From Cyclobacterium sp. 1_MG-2023 (GTDB lineage: Bacteria; Bacteroidota; Bacteroidia; Cytophagales; Cyclobacteriaceae): 64,000 bases of DNA. Where the stretch lies: assembly GCF_030546805.1 (NCBI RefSeq), contig NZ_JAUOPC010000003.1, positions 1 through 64,000 on the forward strand, given 5' to 3'. Shown here in pieces: positions 7,648 to 15,274 of this stretch (positions are counted from its first letter, which is position 1; the number at the start of each line of letters is the position of its first letter). The notes below the pieces were generated by a model. That model did not search any database and was not told the DNA's origin. It saw only the letters and a list, made by a program, of their open reading frames with translations. The position numbers were made by a program, and so were the translations under genes.

Positions 7648-8490
7648 ATGGCTATTAAACCTTTTACACACCAAATCGAGGAACTAGATCCGGCTAAGGA
7701 TTGTGAAAAAATTTGTTACCTCCTCACTTTTCATTGTTTCCCCTGGGACATGGAAAAGGCCCTTGAATTTGCCTTGTTCAGAACTTTTGCGGTTCCATCT
7801 GTTTCCCGTTTACTTGTTGCAACAGGTGAGTTTATCAAACATACACGTAAGCGGTACGATGATACTGAGTTGCTCTTGTATGAAATCCTTGAAAATGGCA
7901 TGGATAGTGAACGTGGCACCATGGCAATTGACCGAATAAATAATATGCATGGTAGGTACAAAATAGCCAATCGAGATTACCTCTATGTACTTTCCACCTT
8001 TATTTTTGAGCCAATTCGCTGGATGGATAAATGGGGCTGGAGACCTTTTTCATTGGCCGAAAAAAATGCAATTCTTAACAACTACTTAAAGTTGGGCGAG
8101 CGGATGCACATCAACGATATTCCTCAAACCCTCGCAGCTTTTGAAGCTTTTAATATGGCATATGAACAAGAACACTTTATGTTTCATAAGGCCAATGCAA
8201 TGGTAGGTAACAAAACTCTTGACCTTTTGCTGGGATTCTATTTGCCCAACTGGTTGTTCCCTTTGGGAAGGCCTGTAGCTTTGTGCTTAATGGATGCCCC
8301 ACTTAGGAAAGCAATGGGTTATAATAAACCGGCTGATTGGCTAATCAAAATGGTACAACAAGGGATGCTTATTCGTGGTAAGTTGTTAAAATGGTTGCCT
8401 GAAAGAAAAAGCCCCATATTAGGTACAGCGCGTAAACGCAAAACTTACCCAACAGGATATAAAGTGGAGGAGTTGGGTACCTTTAGATAA
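7648..8490 (+). CDS. MpaB/DUF2236-family oxygenase-like protein
   Basis: This 280-residue, mostly helical protein lacks a signal peptide. It matches the DUF2236 group (fungal MpaB and bacterial latex-clearing oxygenases). Visible family features are FALFRTFAVPSVSRLLVATG (about 41-60), RYDDTELLLYEIL, AIDRINNMHGRYKIANRDYL (about 91-110) with the conserved NxxHG..I..dY, FEPIRWMDKWGWRPFSLAEK, ERMHINDIPQTLAAFEAFN and the late YLPNWLFPLGRPVALCLMD. His residues in IDRINNMHGRY, RMHINDIP and QEHFMFHK are candidate heme ligands. The substrate is unknown. Confidence 0.8.
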   Translation: MAIKPFTHQIEELDPAKDCEKICYLLTFHCFPWDMEKALEFALFRTFAVPSVSRLLVATGEFIKHTRKRYDDTELLLYEILENGMDSERGTMAIDRINNMHGRYKIANRDYLYVLSTFIFEPIRWMDKWGWRPFSLAEKNAILNNYLKLGERMHINDIPQTLAAFEAFNMAYEQEHFMFHKANAMVGNKTLDLLLGFYLPNWLFPLGRPVALCLMDAPLRKAMGYNKPADWLIKMVQQGMLIRGKLLKWLPERKSPILGTARKRKTYPTGYKVEELGTFR

Positions 8491-8881
8491 AAATGTTTCA
8501 CTTAATTTTTTGCTGCTTCGGAGGGTAAGGACAATGCCGGCATTGGTTGCCACAGCAACTTCCCCTTTGTATATGGTAATTTTCCGTAAAGACCATAAGC
8601 CTACCCTCAAAATAATAATGAAAGCCTTCTTTTAATAAATGTGGAGGAGGAAGTTTGTTTTCCTTTTTCAAAGTGAGTGATGCTGATAGCCAGCTTTATG
8701 TTATTTAATTCAATTTGGCTTTGATGAAATTAATTCGGTCAAAGTGGTGGATTTAAAGACGGCGTTTGTTCTAAAAAAGGGTATAAAGATGGCGCAATCA
8801 ATTATTTGGCGCCATCTTTATACCACAATTTCTTTTTGCTTTAGCTTTTGCCAAAGTAATCAATAATAGGTTATATAATTA
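8491..8881. other. Intergenic region between convergent genes
   Basis: These 391 bp separate the MpaB-like gene (+) from the SusD gene (-). The only structure I see is the strong hairpin at 8780-8824. A 63-codon minus-strand frame here has no recognisable protein character. Confidence 0.5.
8780..8824 (-). terminator. Strong terminator of the SusC/SusD operon, possibly bidirectional
   Basis: GGTATAAAGATGGCGC (8780-8795) and GCGCCATCTTTATACC (8809-8824) form a perfect 16-bp stem with a 13-base loop. Read on the minus strand, the stem is followed by CCTTTTTTAG, a good terminator tail for the operon ending at 8882. On the + strand the tail is weaker. Confidence 0.75.
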
Positions 8882-10708
8882 TTAATACCCCGGATTTTGT
8901 AACAGTTGCGGAGCTCTGTTTAGTTCGTCTTGCTCTATGGGCACCCAATATAATTTTTCAGAAAAGTTCCTTTTAGGTGCTGCAGATATCTTCCTCCAGG
9001 TAGTCGTAATGACCCCATCTTCGGTAACTTCTTTGATATCTACTCCATAAAGGTCAGGAGCAAAATTTTCCTCCAGCAGTTTCCACCTTCTGGTGTCATA
9101 CCAGCCTACATTTTCAGAGAAAAACTCAATCTTACGTTCATACATTAATGCTTCCATGATATCTCCGGTAAAATCCGGTAGAGCAACTCGGTTTCTGACC
9201 ATATTGATATAGGTAGTGGCTGTTTCTGTATCTCCCAATTCTAGAGATGCTTCTGCATAATTCAATAGGATTTCAGGGTAGCGAATCCATATAAAGATGT
9301 TTTCATTGGCCATATCTCTGCCAATAATTTCATCGTCCATGAATTTTTTCATTACGTATCCGGTATAATTCCCATTGGAAGGAGAGACTGGGCCTTGTCT
9401 GGTATCCAAGCCAAAGCGTTCGCTTACTAAAACACCATTTTCGATTACAGTTCTTGTCCTTCTTTCGTAGATCCCAAGTGGGTCGATGTGTGCCAAATCA
9501 TCGAATCTTGGTTGAAAAACAGCACTGTCATATAAGATGCTTCCATAAAATCTAGGTTCCCTATGTTTGTAAGGATTCTCATCTGTAAAGTCTGATGAAA
9601 CATTGATGTATTCATCATTGGCATTAAAATTAAAGTGGTCAAAGAAATCTGTGCCATCAGCCATTTGGTAGCTGTCTACAAAATTCCCATAAGGCGCATT
9701 GTTTCCATGACAAGATAAGCCATTAAGACCATTTCTTAGATTGGTGTTAATCCTAGGGCCATCATCTGCTCTATGCATTTTTCCCCAAATAACTTCAGGA
9801 CTTGATAAATCTCTGGCTTTAAACAGTGAAAAATAATTATAAGCAGCAGCTTCTTGATCAGGAGCACCAAAATCTTCCAAAGAAACTGTTCCCAGATCTA
9901 TCAAATCTTTAGCAGCATCCCTAGCAGCAGTCCATAGTGCTTGTCTGTTAGGATTCGCATAACCTACATATTCATTCACGGCTGTTCCATCAGCAGTTAA
10001 ATCACTGGCTGCAAATAATAACATCCTAGATTTAAGCGCCATTGCGGTTTCTTTGGTTGCCCTGCCCATTTCCATTTCGCTTTTGAGCAACAATAAATCC
10101 GCAGCAGCATCTAAATCTTTTACTATAAAGTCAATGGTTTCTTCAAAGGTGCTACGTAAGTATCCGGAAAAGTCTTCGCCTAATTCAGCCGGAGTATCCA
10201 ATAAGGGAACACCACCATAGGATCTGCAGATATCGCTGTAAAATACAGCCCTAAGAAAGATAGCTTCTCCTTTTAAAACGTCTACCTGGGCCTGAATATT
10301 TGCTCTTTGAGATTCAGGATAAGCCTCTGGCAGTGCATCGATTTGAGATAGAAATAAATTTAGTTTATGAATATTGGAATAATGCTGCCAAGTCAGGTGT
10401 CCCCTGTCAATGCCCGGATTCCCTGCACTGATGGTTCCTCGTCCATAATCTGTTAGCTGTGCTCCTTTTGTCATGGTGGTTTCCCCTACAAAGAGACCGG
10501 TTTGGTAACCATGGCTTCTTTGATTCCATCCATATTCTACACTGTTGTATAGATCGTTTAGGTAGTATCTTACCAAGTTTATATCAGACCAAACGACAGG
10601 GTCAGAATAGCTATCAAGGGGCGACCTGTCGAGTAATTCATCGTTGCAAGAGAAGCTTCCTAGCAACAAAGCAACTAATATTGTCAGTTTACTTATATTT
10701 CTTTTCAT
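8882..10708 (-). CDS. SusD/RagB-family nutrient-binding lipoprotein
   Basis: This is the outer-membrane lipoprotein partner of the SusC-type receptor encoded 21 bp upstream. I chose the ATG at 10708 because it begins the lipoprotein signal peptide (MKRNISKLTILVALLLGSFSC, lipid Cys at 21). The 608-residue mature protein has typical SusD features: LLDRSPLDSYSDPVVW after the Cys, an early helix with VRYYLNDLYNSV, the TPR-like GEAIFLRAVFYSDICRSYGG (about 145-164), a long ligand-binding middle and the C-terminal MYERKIEFFSENVGWYDTRR with WVPIEQDELNRAPQLLQNPG. The ligand is unknown, since no glycan-degrading enzyme or sigma/anti-sigma pair is adjacent. Confidence 0.93.
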   Translation of the reverse strand: MKRNISKLTILVALLLGSFSCNDELLDRSPLDSYSDPVVWSDINLVRYYLNDLYNSVEYGWNQRSHGYQTGLFVGETTMTKGAQLTDYGRGTISAGNPGIDRGHLTWQHYSNIHKLNLFLSQIDALPEAYPESQRANIQAQVDVLKGEAIFLRAVFYSDICRSYGGVPLLDTPAELGEDFSGYLRSTFEETIDFIVKDLDAAADLLLLKSEMEMGRATKETAMALKSRMLLFAASDLTADGTAVNEYVGYANPNRQALWTAARDAAKDLIDLGTVSLEDFGAPDQEAAAYNYFSLFKARDLSSPEVIWGKMHRADDGPRINTNLRNGLNGLSCHGNNAPYGNFVDSYQMADGTDFFDHFNFNANDEYINVSSDFTDENPYKHREPRFYGSILYDSAVFQPRFDDLAHIDPLGIYERRTRTVIENGVLVSERFGLDTRQGPVSPSNGNYTGYVMKKFMDDEIIGRDMANENIFIWIRYPEILLNYAEASLELGDTETATTYINMVRNRVALPDFTGDIMEALMYERKIEFFSENVGWYDTRRWKLLEENFAPDLYGVDIKEVTEDGVITTTWRKISAAPKRNFSEKLYWVPIEQDELNRAPQLLQNPGY

Positions 10709-10729
10709 AATATAATTTTTTTTAGCCAA

Positions 10730-13700
10730 TTAAAATGAGATTTGAGCACCAATAGAAATAACCCGCATAATTGGGTAGGCTCCCATTCCACTTACTTCCG
10801 GATCCATGATGTCATTTCCCGAATAAATCAACCAAAGATTTTGGCCTGAGGCATAAACTTTGGCAGACTCAAGACCAATCAAATCTAAAACAGTACTTGG
10901 TACTCTATAATTAATCTGTAAATTCTTTAGCCTAGCATAAGATACATTGGCATAGTTATAATCTGTATCATAATTGCTTCTCCAATATTCTTCTAACCAT
11001 TGGTAGGCACGTGGTTTTGTAGCGTCAATATTATCCGGGGTCCATCTGTCCTCAGCGTCATACTGAAAATAATTACCGGCAGTTCCAGAACGCAAATCAT
11101 CGTAAATTCCTCTCAGCGCATTACCATGTCCTTGGACAAGAGCAGTCAATTCCCAATTTTTATAAGAAAAATTCAGGTTCAAACCAAAGGTGATTTCAGG
11201 TGTTGTTGTCAAAGGAAATAACTGACGGTCATTTGTGGTGATTTCTCCATCATTGTCATAATCTTCAATGATGATGTCTCCGGGCCTTGCGCCAGCAACG
11301 TGTGGCATAGAATTCACTTGTTCCTCATCTCTAAAGATGCCGATTGAATTGTACAGAAGTAGAGCACCTTGTGGGTGGCCCGTTCTTACTTGCCATGGAA
11401 CAGGGCGTTCCGGTTCATCAGACTCAATGATTCTGTTTCTTGCAAAAGCAAAATTACCGGAAACACCGTAACCGATATCTCCTTTTTGATCATCATAGCT
11501 CATGATCACTTCAACGCCATAATTGTCTACGACACCAAAGTTTTCATCAGGTAATGAAAGGCCTACGAAACGTGGTATGGATACATTTCTTTGTACTAGG
11601 ATATCACTTCGTCTTTCGTAGAAAAAGTCTGCATCGAAGCCTAGTTTGGTGTCAAATAATAGGGACTCCCATCCTAGGTTGAAAATACTTGCCTTTTCCC
11701 AGGTTATATTAGGATTGGGTATTCCTTGCTGTCTTAAGCCGGGCAAGTAAGTTTTGCCTTCTCCCAAAGCCAGCCCTTGAACGAAACCATAGCTGGCCAA
11801 ATACTGAAAAGGAGAGACCAAATCATTTCCCATTTGTCCCCATGTCGCTTTCAATTTAAATTGATCGATTAAACCCAAATTATTTTTCCACCAATCATAT
11901 TCTGAGGGTCTCCAGCCTGCCAGTACGGAAGGGAAATTGCCCCATCGGCCTGCTTCTTTGGAAAAATTAACAGATCCATCTCTTCTAAAACTAAACTGGA
12001 ACAAATAAATTTCTTTGAAATTATAACTAATTCTACCAAAATAATTTTGTCTTGCACCAAAACTTACCGAACCGGCATTGTCTTTTTCAGCATCACCTCC
12101 GGCAAATAAATAGGGGAGTTGGTCAGAAACAAAATACCTTCTGTAGGCGTTGAAGTTTTCTTGGAATCCTTCATTTTGCTCATAGGCCATAAATGCATCA
12201 ACATTGTGAACATCGTTAAATGTTTTGGTGTAATCAATTTTAAAATTGAAAGTACTGGTGTTAGAATAATTCGAATAATCGGTTAACCTAGGTTCAGGGG
12301 GACCTTTTTGACTACCGATAATATAATCTGAACCGTCCTCAACTCCGGTATTTCCATCTGCCAAATAGGATTCCTCATTGAAGCTATACAAGGTGAAAGG
12401 TTTTTGGAATAATTTTCTTTTTTGGAAATAAAGGTCATATGCAAAATAACTGGATGCCGATAGACCTTCTACCCAAGGTATTCTAAGCTTTGCAGAGAAG
12501 ATGTTATTGCTTCGGAATTGTTTGTCATCATCGAAACCGGTTTGATCTGAGGCCATTACCATTGGTTGGTAACCAAACTCGATGTCAGGTCCCGGCAATC
12601 CATTAGGATATACAGCATGATTGGTTGGGTACATTCTTCGAATAGTCTGAAACATACTTGATGTTGACATTCCGGAATACATTCTGTTTTCTTGAATTCC
12701 CGATATGTCTACGCCCAAATCCAAATATTCATTAATTTTAAAATCAACATTTGCCCTTAGATTGTATCTTTTATAGGAGGTGTTGGAATTGGTATATATA
12801 CCATCATCTGCTTGAGTACCAAACGAGGTGAAATAACTCACTTTTTCTCCACCACCTGTTACAGATAGGTTGTGATGACTGGTACTACTAAAGTCTCTCA
12901 AGGCTACCTCGTTCCAATCTGTATTGGGGTGGGTCCAAGGATAATCTCCTGACCTGTATTTTTCTACATCTTCTTCAGAAAAAAGCATATTGGATTCATC
13001 CACTCCCCGATATGACTGGTTTTCTCGAATCATGGTAGCATAAGTTGCGGCATCTGCCATTTCCGGTAATTTGGTTGGAGATAGCCAGCCTTTATAAAAT
13101 CCATAAGTGATTCGAGTAGGGGTGTCTTTCTGTCCTCTTTTTGTAGTTACTAAGATTACCCCATTGGCAGCTCTTGCACCATATATCCCTGCGGAGGCAT
13201 CCTTTAGTACCGTTATACTTTCAATATCATTTGGATGGAGGGAGTTTAGGTCTCTTCCTATAATACCATCAATAACCACCAAAGGTGAGTTGTTTCCCAA
13301 GGTGGCATTCCCTCTAATTCTGATGCTGGCCTGGTCTTTACCAGGTTCTCCACTGCTTTGCATAAAAATACCACCAGGAAGACGACCAGCTAAGGCATTG
13401 GAAACGGCACCCACAGGAGCCGATGAAATCTCATCAGCATTAACTGTGGTAACGGAGCCGATTACATTTACTTTTTTCTGAGTACCGTACCCGACTACAA
13501 CTACTTCATTTAAGGAGGAGATGCTTTCTTCCAATTCCACATTCAGAATACTTTTCCCACCTATTTCAATTGATTTTGAATTGAAACCAATAAACGAGAA
13601 AACTAATGTGGATTGTTCAGGCACTGAAATCGAATAATTGCCATCGATGTCGGTGGCTGTGCCTAAGCCGGTGCCCGGAACTGATACTGTTACCCCAGGG

Positions 13701-13882
13701 ATAGGTTCCCCATTTTCATCGGTAACCTTACCAGTAATGGTTACATCTGCATTGATAATGGTTTTAGTGGTCGTAATTTCAGCTTTGGCATCGGCCGTAA
13801 TGATTGACCCCAAATGTAGCATCAATGGTAGCGTACAATAAAGGGGGAACCTGTAAAACTTAAAAGGTTTTCTTTTTTTCAT
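10730..13882 (-). CDS. SusC/RagA-family TonB-dependent outer-membrane receptor
   Basis: This receptor imports the ligand captured by the SusD partner, using TonB energy. The ATG at 13882 starts a signal sequence; a start 57 bases earlier would add a basic tail. Domains in order are the carboxypeptidase-D regulatory-like domain (VTITGKVTDENGEPIPGVTV to VLVFSFIGF-type strands), the LNEVVVVGYGTQKK TonB-box segment, the plug (RIRGNATLGNNSPLVVIDGI, IESITVLKDASAGIYGARAA and GVILVTTKRG) and a long beta-barrel ending in ISIGAQISF. About 1050 residues is normal for the family. The 21-bp gap to susD shows co-transcription. No regulator is visible upstream. Confidence 0.93.
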   Translation of the reverse strand: MKKRKPFKFYRFPLYCTLPLMLHLGSIITADAKAEITTTKTIINADVTITGKVTDENGEPIPGVTVSVPGTGLGTATDIDGNYSISVPEQSTLVFSFIGFNSKSIEIGGKSILNVELEESISSLNEVVVVGYGTQKKVNVIGSVTTVNADEISSAPVGAVSNALAGRLPGGIFMQSSGEPGKDQASIRIRGNATLGNNSPLVVIDGIIGRDLNSLHPNDIESITVLKDASAGIYGARAANGVILVTTKRGQKDTPTRITYGFYKGWLSPTKLPEMADAATYATMIRENQSYRGVDESNMLFSEEDVEKYRSGDYPWTHPNTDWNEVALRDFSSTSHHNLSVTGGGEKVSYFTSFGTQADDGIYTNSNTSYKRYNLRANVDFKINEYLDLGVDISGIQENRMYSGMSTSSMFQTIRRMYPTNHAVYPNGLPGPDIEFGYQPMVMASDQTGFDDDKQFRSNNIFSAKLRIPWVEGLSASSYFAYDLYFQKRKLFQKPFTLYSFNEESYLADGNTGVEDGSDYIIGSQKGPPEPRLTDYSNYSNTSTFNFKIDYTKTFNDVHNVDAFMAYEQNEGFQENFNAYRRYFVSDQLPYLFAGGDAEKDNAGSVSFGARQNYFGRISYNFKEIYLFQFSFRRDGSVNFSKEAGRWGNFPSVLAGWRPSEYDWWKNNLGLIDQFKLKATWGQMGNDLVSPFQYLASYGFVQGLALGEGKTYLPGLRQQGIPNPNITWEKASIFNLGWESLLFDTKLGFDADFFYERRSDILVQRNVSIPRFVGLSLPDENFGVVDNYGVEVIMSYDDQKGDIGYGVSGNFAFARNRIIESDEPERPVPWQVRTGHPQGALLLYNSIGIFRDEEQVNSMPHVAGARPGDIIIEDYDNDGEITTNDRQLFPLTTTPEITFGLNLNFSYKNWELTALVQGHGNALRGIYDDLRSGTAGNYFQYDAEDRWTPDNIDATKPRAYQWLEEYWRSNYDTDYNYANVSYARLKNLQINYRVPSTVLDLIGLESAKVYASGQNLWLIYSGNDIMDPEVSGMGAYPIMRVISIGAQISF

Positions 13883-13939
13883 ACTGTTGAAAGGGTTAAA
13901 TATTAGTGAACGGATAATAATTTTAATTCTATATGACAA

Positions 13940-14496
13940 TTGTGTAAAATATTGCTTATGGGTTTTCTTGTTTCGCTTGTGAAAAAATTAATTCTGACGT
14001 TTTTTATCAAAATAAACTGTGGTTGAAGCTTAAGGTGGGCAATATAATATTTAAAAAATTTAAAACTTATATTTATATGAAAAATTGATTGAAAAAAAAC
14101 TAAAATTCTTTAATTTATTATATTAATCAAAAATTTATATTTATGATCTTATTTTTTATATTAGGTAGATGATATATTTATTTAGGGTAGATAATGACTT
14201 GGTTATTAAAGTTTTGATTAATATTTGGCCACAATCGGATATCATTTGTAAAGAGCTATTGAGCATTTATTTTGATTGGAGGGGAACCGGTATTGACTCA
14301 GCTTAATAACATTGGAATAAGACTGCTCCTAGATAATTTGAATGGATGAAAAAATGATTTTGCAATAGAAAGTAACTGTATCGCTTCAAAAATCTCATAA
14401 GTTTTGACTGAAATACTTAGCTTTATGGTAACAGGATATTTCTTCCTTTCCAGATGTAGCAATCTTTACTTTTGCCTGCTAGCCTAATCTATTAAA
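13940..14496. other. AT-rich divergent intergenic region
   Basis: These 560 bp lie between the divergent SusC gene (-) and the cbb3 locus (+). The DNA is very AT-rich near 14040-14200 and has no convincing open frame. The promoter of the SusC operon must lie here, but no TAnnTTTG match is clear on the minus strand. A CRP/FNR-like palindrome follows at 14497. Confidence 0.4.
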
Positions 14497-14514
14497 ACAT
14501 GACTTTTATCATGT
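14497..14514. promoter_or_regulatory. CRP/FNR-family operator candidate, site 1
   Basis: ACATGA-CTTTTA-TCATGT is a perfect inverted repeat with six central bases and contains TGA-N6-TCA, the core spacing of CRP/FNR-family sites. It is centred near 14505.5, about 65 bp before the start predicted from the TAGCTTTG box at 14557. That is a class I activator distance. A second, imperfect copy lies before ccoI. Confidence 0.5.
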
Positions 14515-14556
14515 TTACACCTTCTTATAATCAAGTTCGCTTTGGTAATTGGGGAG

Positions 14557-14564
14557 TAGCTTTG
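14557..14564 (+). promoter_or_regulatory. Candidate -7 box for the usp-like gene
   Basis: TAGCTTTG is an exact match to the TAnnTTTG -7 element. No TTTG is found at the usual spacing upstream, which would suit an activator-dependent promoter. Its position argues for the ATG at 14582 as start. Confidence 0.35.
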
Positions 14565-14581
14565 TAGAAAATAAAAGGTAT

Positions 14582-15211
14582 ATGCAAGCCAAGCTAGAAA
14601 CACAATTTGCCTTCCCAAGTGAATTAATCACTTCTTATCAAGAGATACCTTTACCAGAAGAGTTTAAAGTTAACTTGGAGGTTAGGCCGGAGAATAATAG
14701 GTTGCAAATAACCACTAAACCGGTCCTTTATACGGCGCATTTGCCACGAATCCTTGATTGGTTACATGGTCTAGATCAGCCTAGCCCTTTAGAAAAAGAG
14801 CCATGCGATACACCGGTGCTTTTGTATGATAAAGAGTTGTCATTCGAAAGACTTCTTTTTCATTATGACGGAACTCCTGCATCAGCTAAGATCATCAAAC
14901 ATTTCTTGCTATTATTCTCAAATAACTTGCAAGCGAGTAAGGCAACCATAATTTCACCTGCTTTTATTCCAAAGTCAAAATTAAAGGAGGAGCAAGAACT
15001 CATCCAAGAAGTAACAAACCATATTTCTGAAACTTCTTTTATTAAGTTTAATTTTAATAGAATAGGAGATTTTTGGTCATATGCTGTAAAACATCAGAAA
15101 ACCCTGTTAGTAACTACCAAAAATAACCAATCGGATTTGGCCAAAGTACTATTTCATTTTTACAAAGGAGGACTTTGGTACGATAAATTATCATTTTACT
15201 TGGCTTTATAA
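14582..15211 (+). CDS. Universal-stress-like protein heading the cbb3 oxidase locus
   Basis: I do not recognise this 209-residue soluble protein with certainty. It has an N-terminal strand-rich half, then FERLLFHYDGTPASAKIIKH (about 99-118). That stretch recalls the first strand and helix of UspA domains (V-x-Y-D-G-S-x-x-S-x-x-A), but the C-terminal nucleotide-loop motif G-x2-G-x9-G-S is not seen. The end KVLFHFYKGGLWYDKLSFYL is unusual. The ATG at 14582 is preferred over one at 14549, which lies upstream of the likely promoter box. The gene sits 63 bp before ccoI on the same strand, between two FNR-like sites, so a link to oxygen-limited respiration is inferred. Confidence 0.5.
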   Translation: MQAKLETQFAFPSELITSYQEIPLPEEFKVNLEVRPENNRLQITTKPVLYTAHLPRILDWLHGLDQPSPLEKEPCDTPVLLYDKELSFERLLFHYDGTPASAKIIKHFLLLFSNNLQASKATIISPAFIPKSKLKEEQELIQEVTNHISETSFIKFNFNRIGDFWSYAVKHQKTLLVTTKNNQSDLAKVLFHFYKGGLWYDKLSFYLAL

Positions 15212-15222
15212 ATTATTGTTTT

Positions 15223-15240
15223 TAATGATATTCGTCATGT
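15223..15240. promoter_or_regulatory. CRP/FNR-family operator candidate, site 2, before ccoI
   Basis: TAATGA-TATTCG-TCATGT has the same TGA-N6-TCA core and the same right half-site as site 1 at 14497, with one half degenerate. It ends 34 bp before the ccoI start. Having two related palindromes in front of one oxygen-linked locus makes chance less likely. Confidence 0.45.
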
Positions 15241-15274
15241 TTTTAATTATATTAAAGGATTAACTTGTCCGAAA

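Noticed and set aside
8419-8610. A 63-codon minus-strand frame after the MpaB-like gene
   Set aside because: It overlaps the 3' end of that gene and shows no known motif, start signal or homology that I can see.
13107-13481. A 124-codon plus-strand frame opposite the SusC plug
   Set aside because: The minus strand here encodes conserved plug motifs; the opposite frame is a by-product of that coding sequence.
13883-14496. A cobalamin or other metabolite riboswitch before the SusC gene
   Set aside because: No conserved B12-box or other aptamer core is visible on the minus strand; the region is plainly AT-rich.
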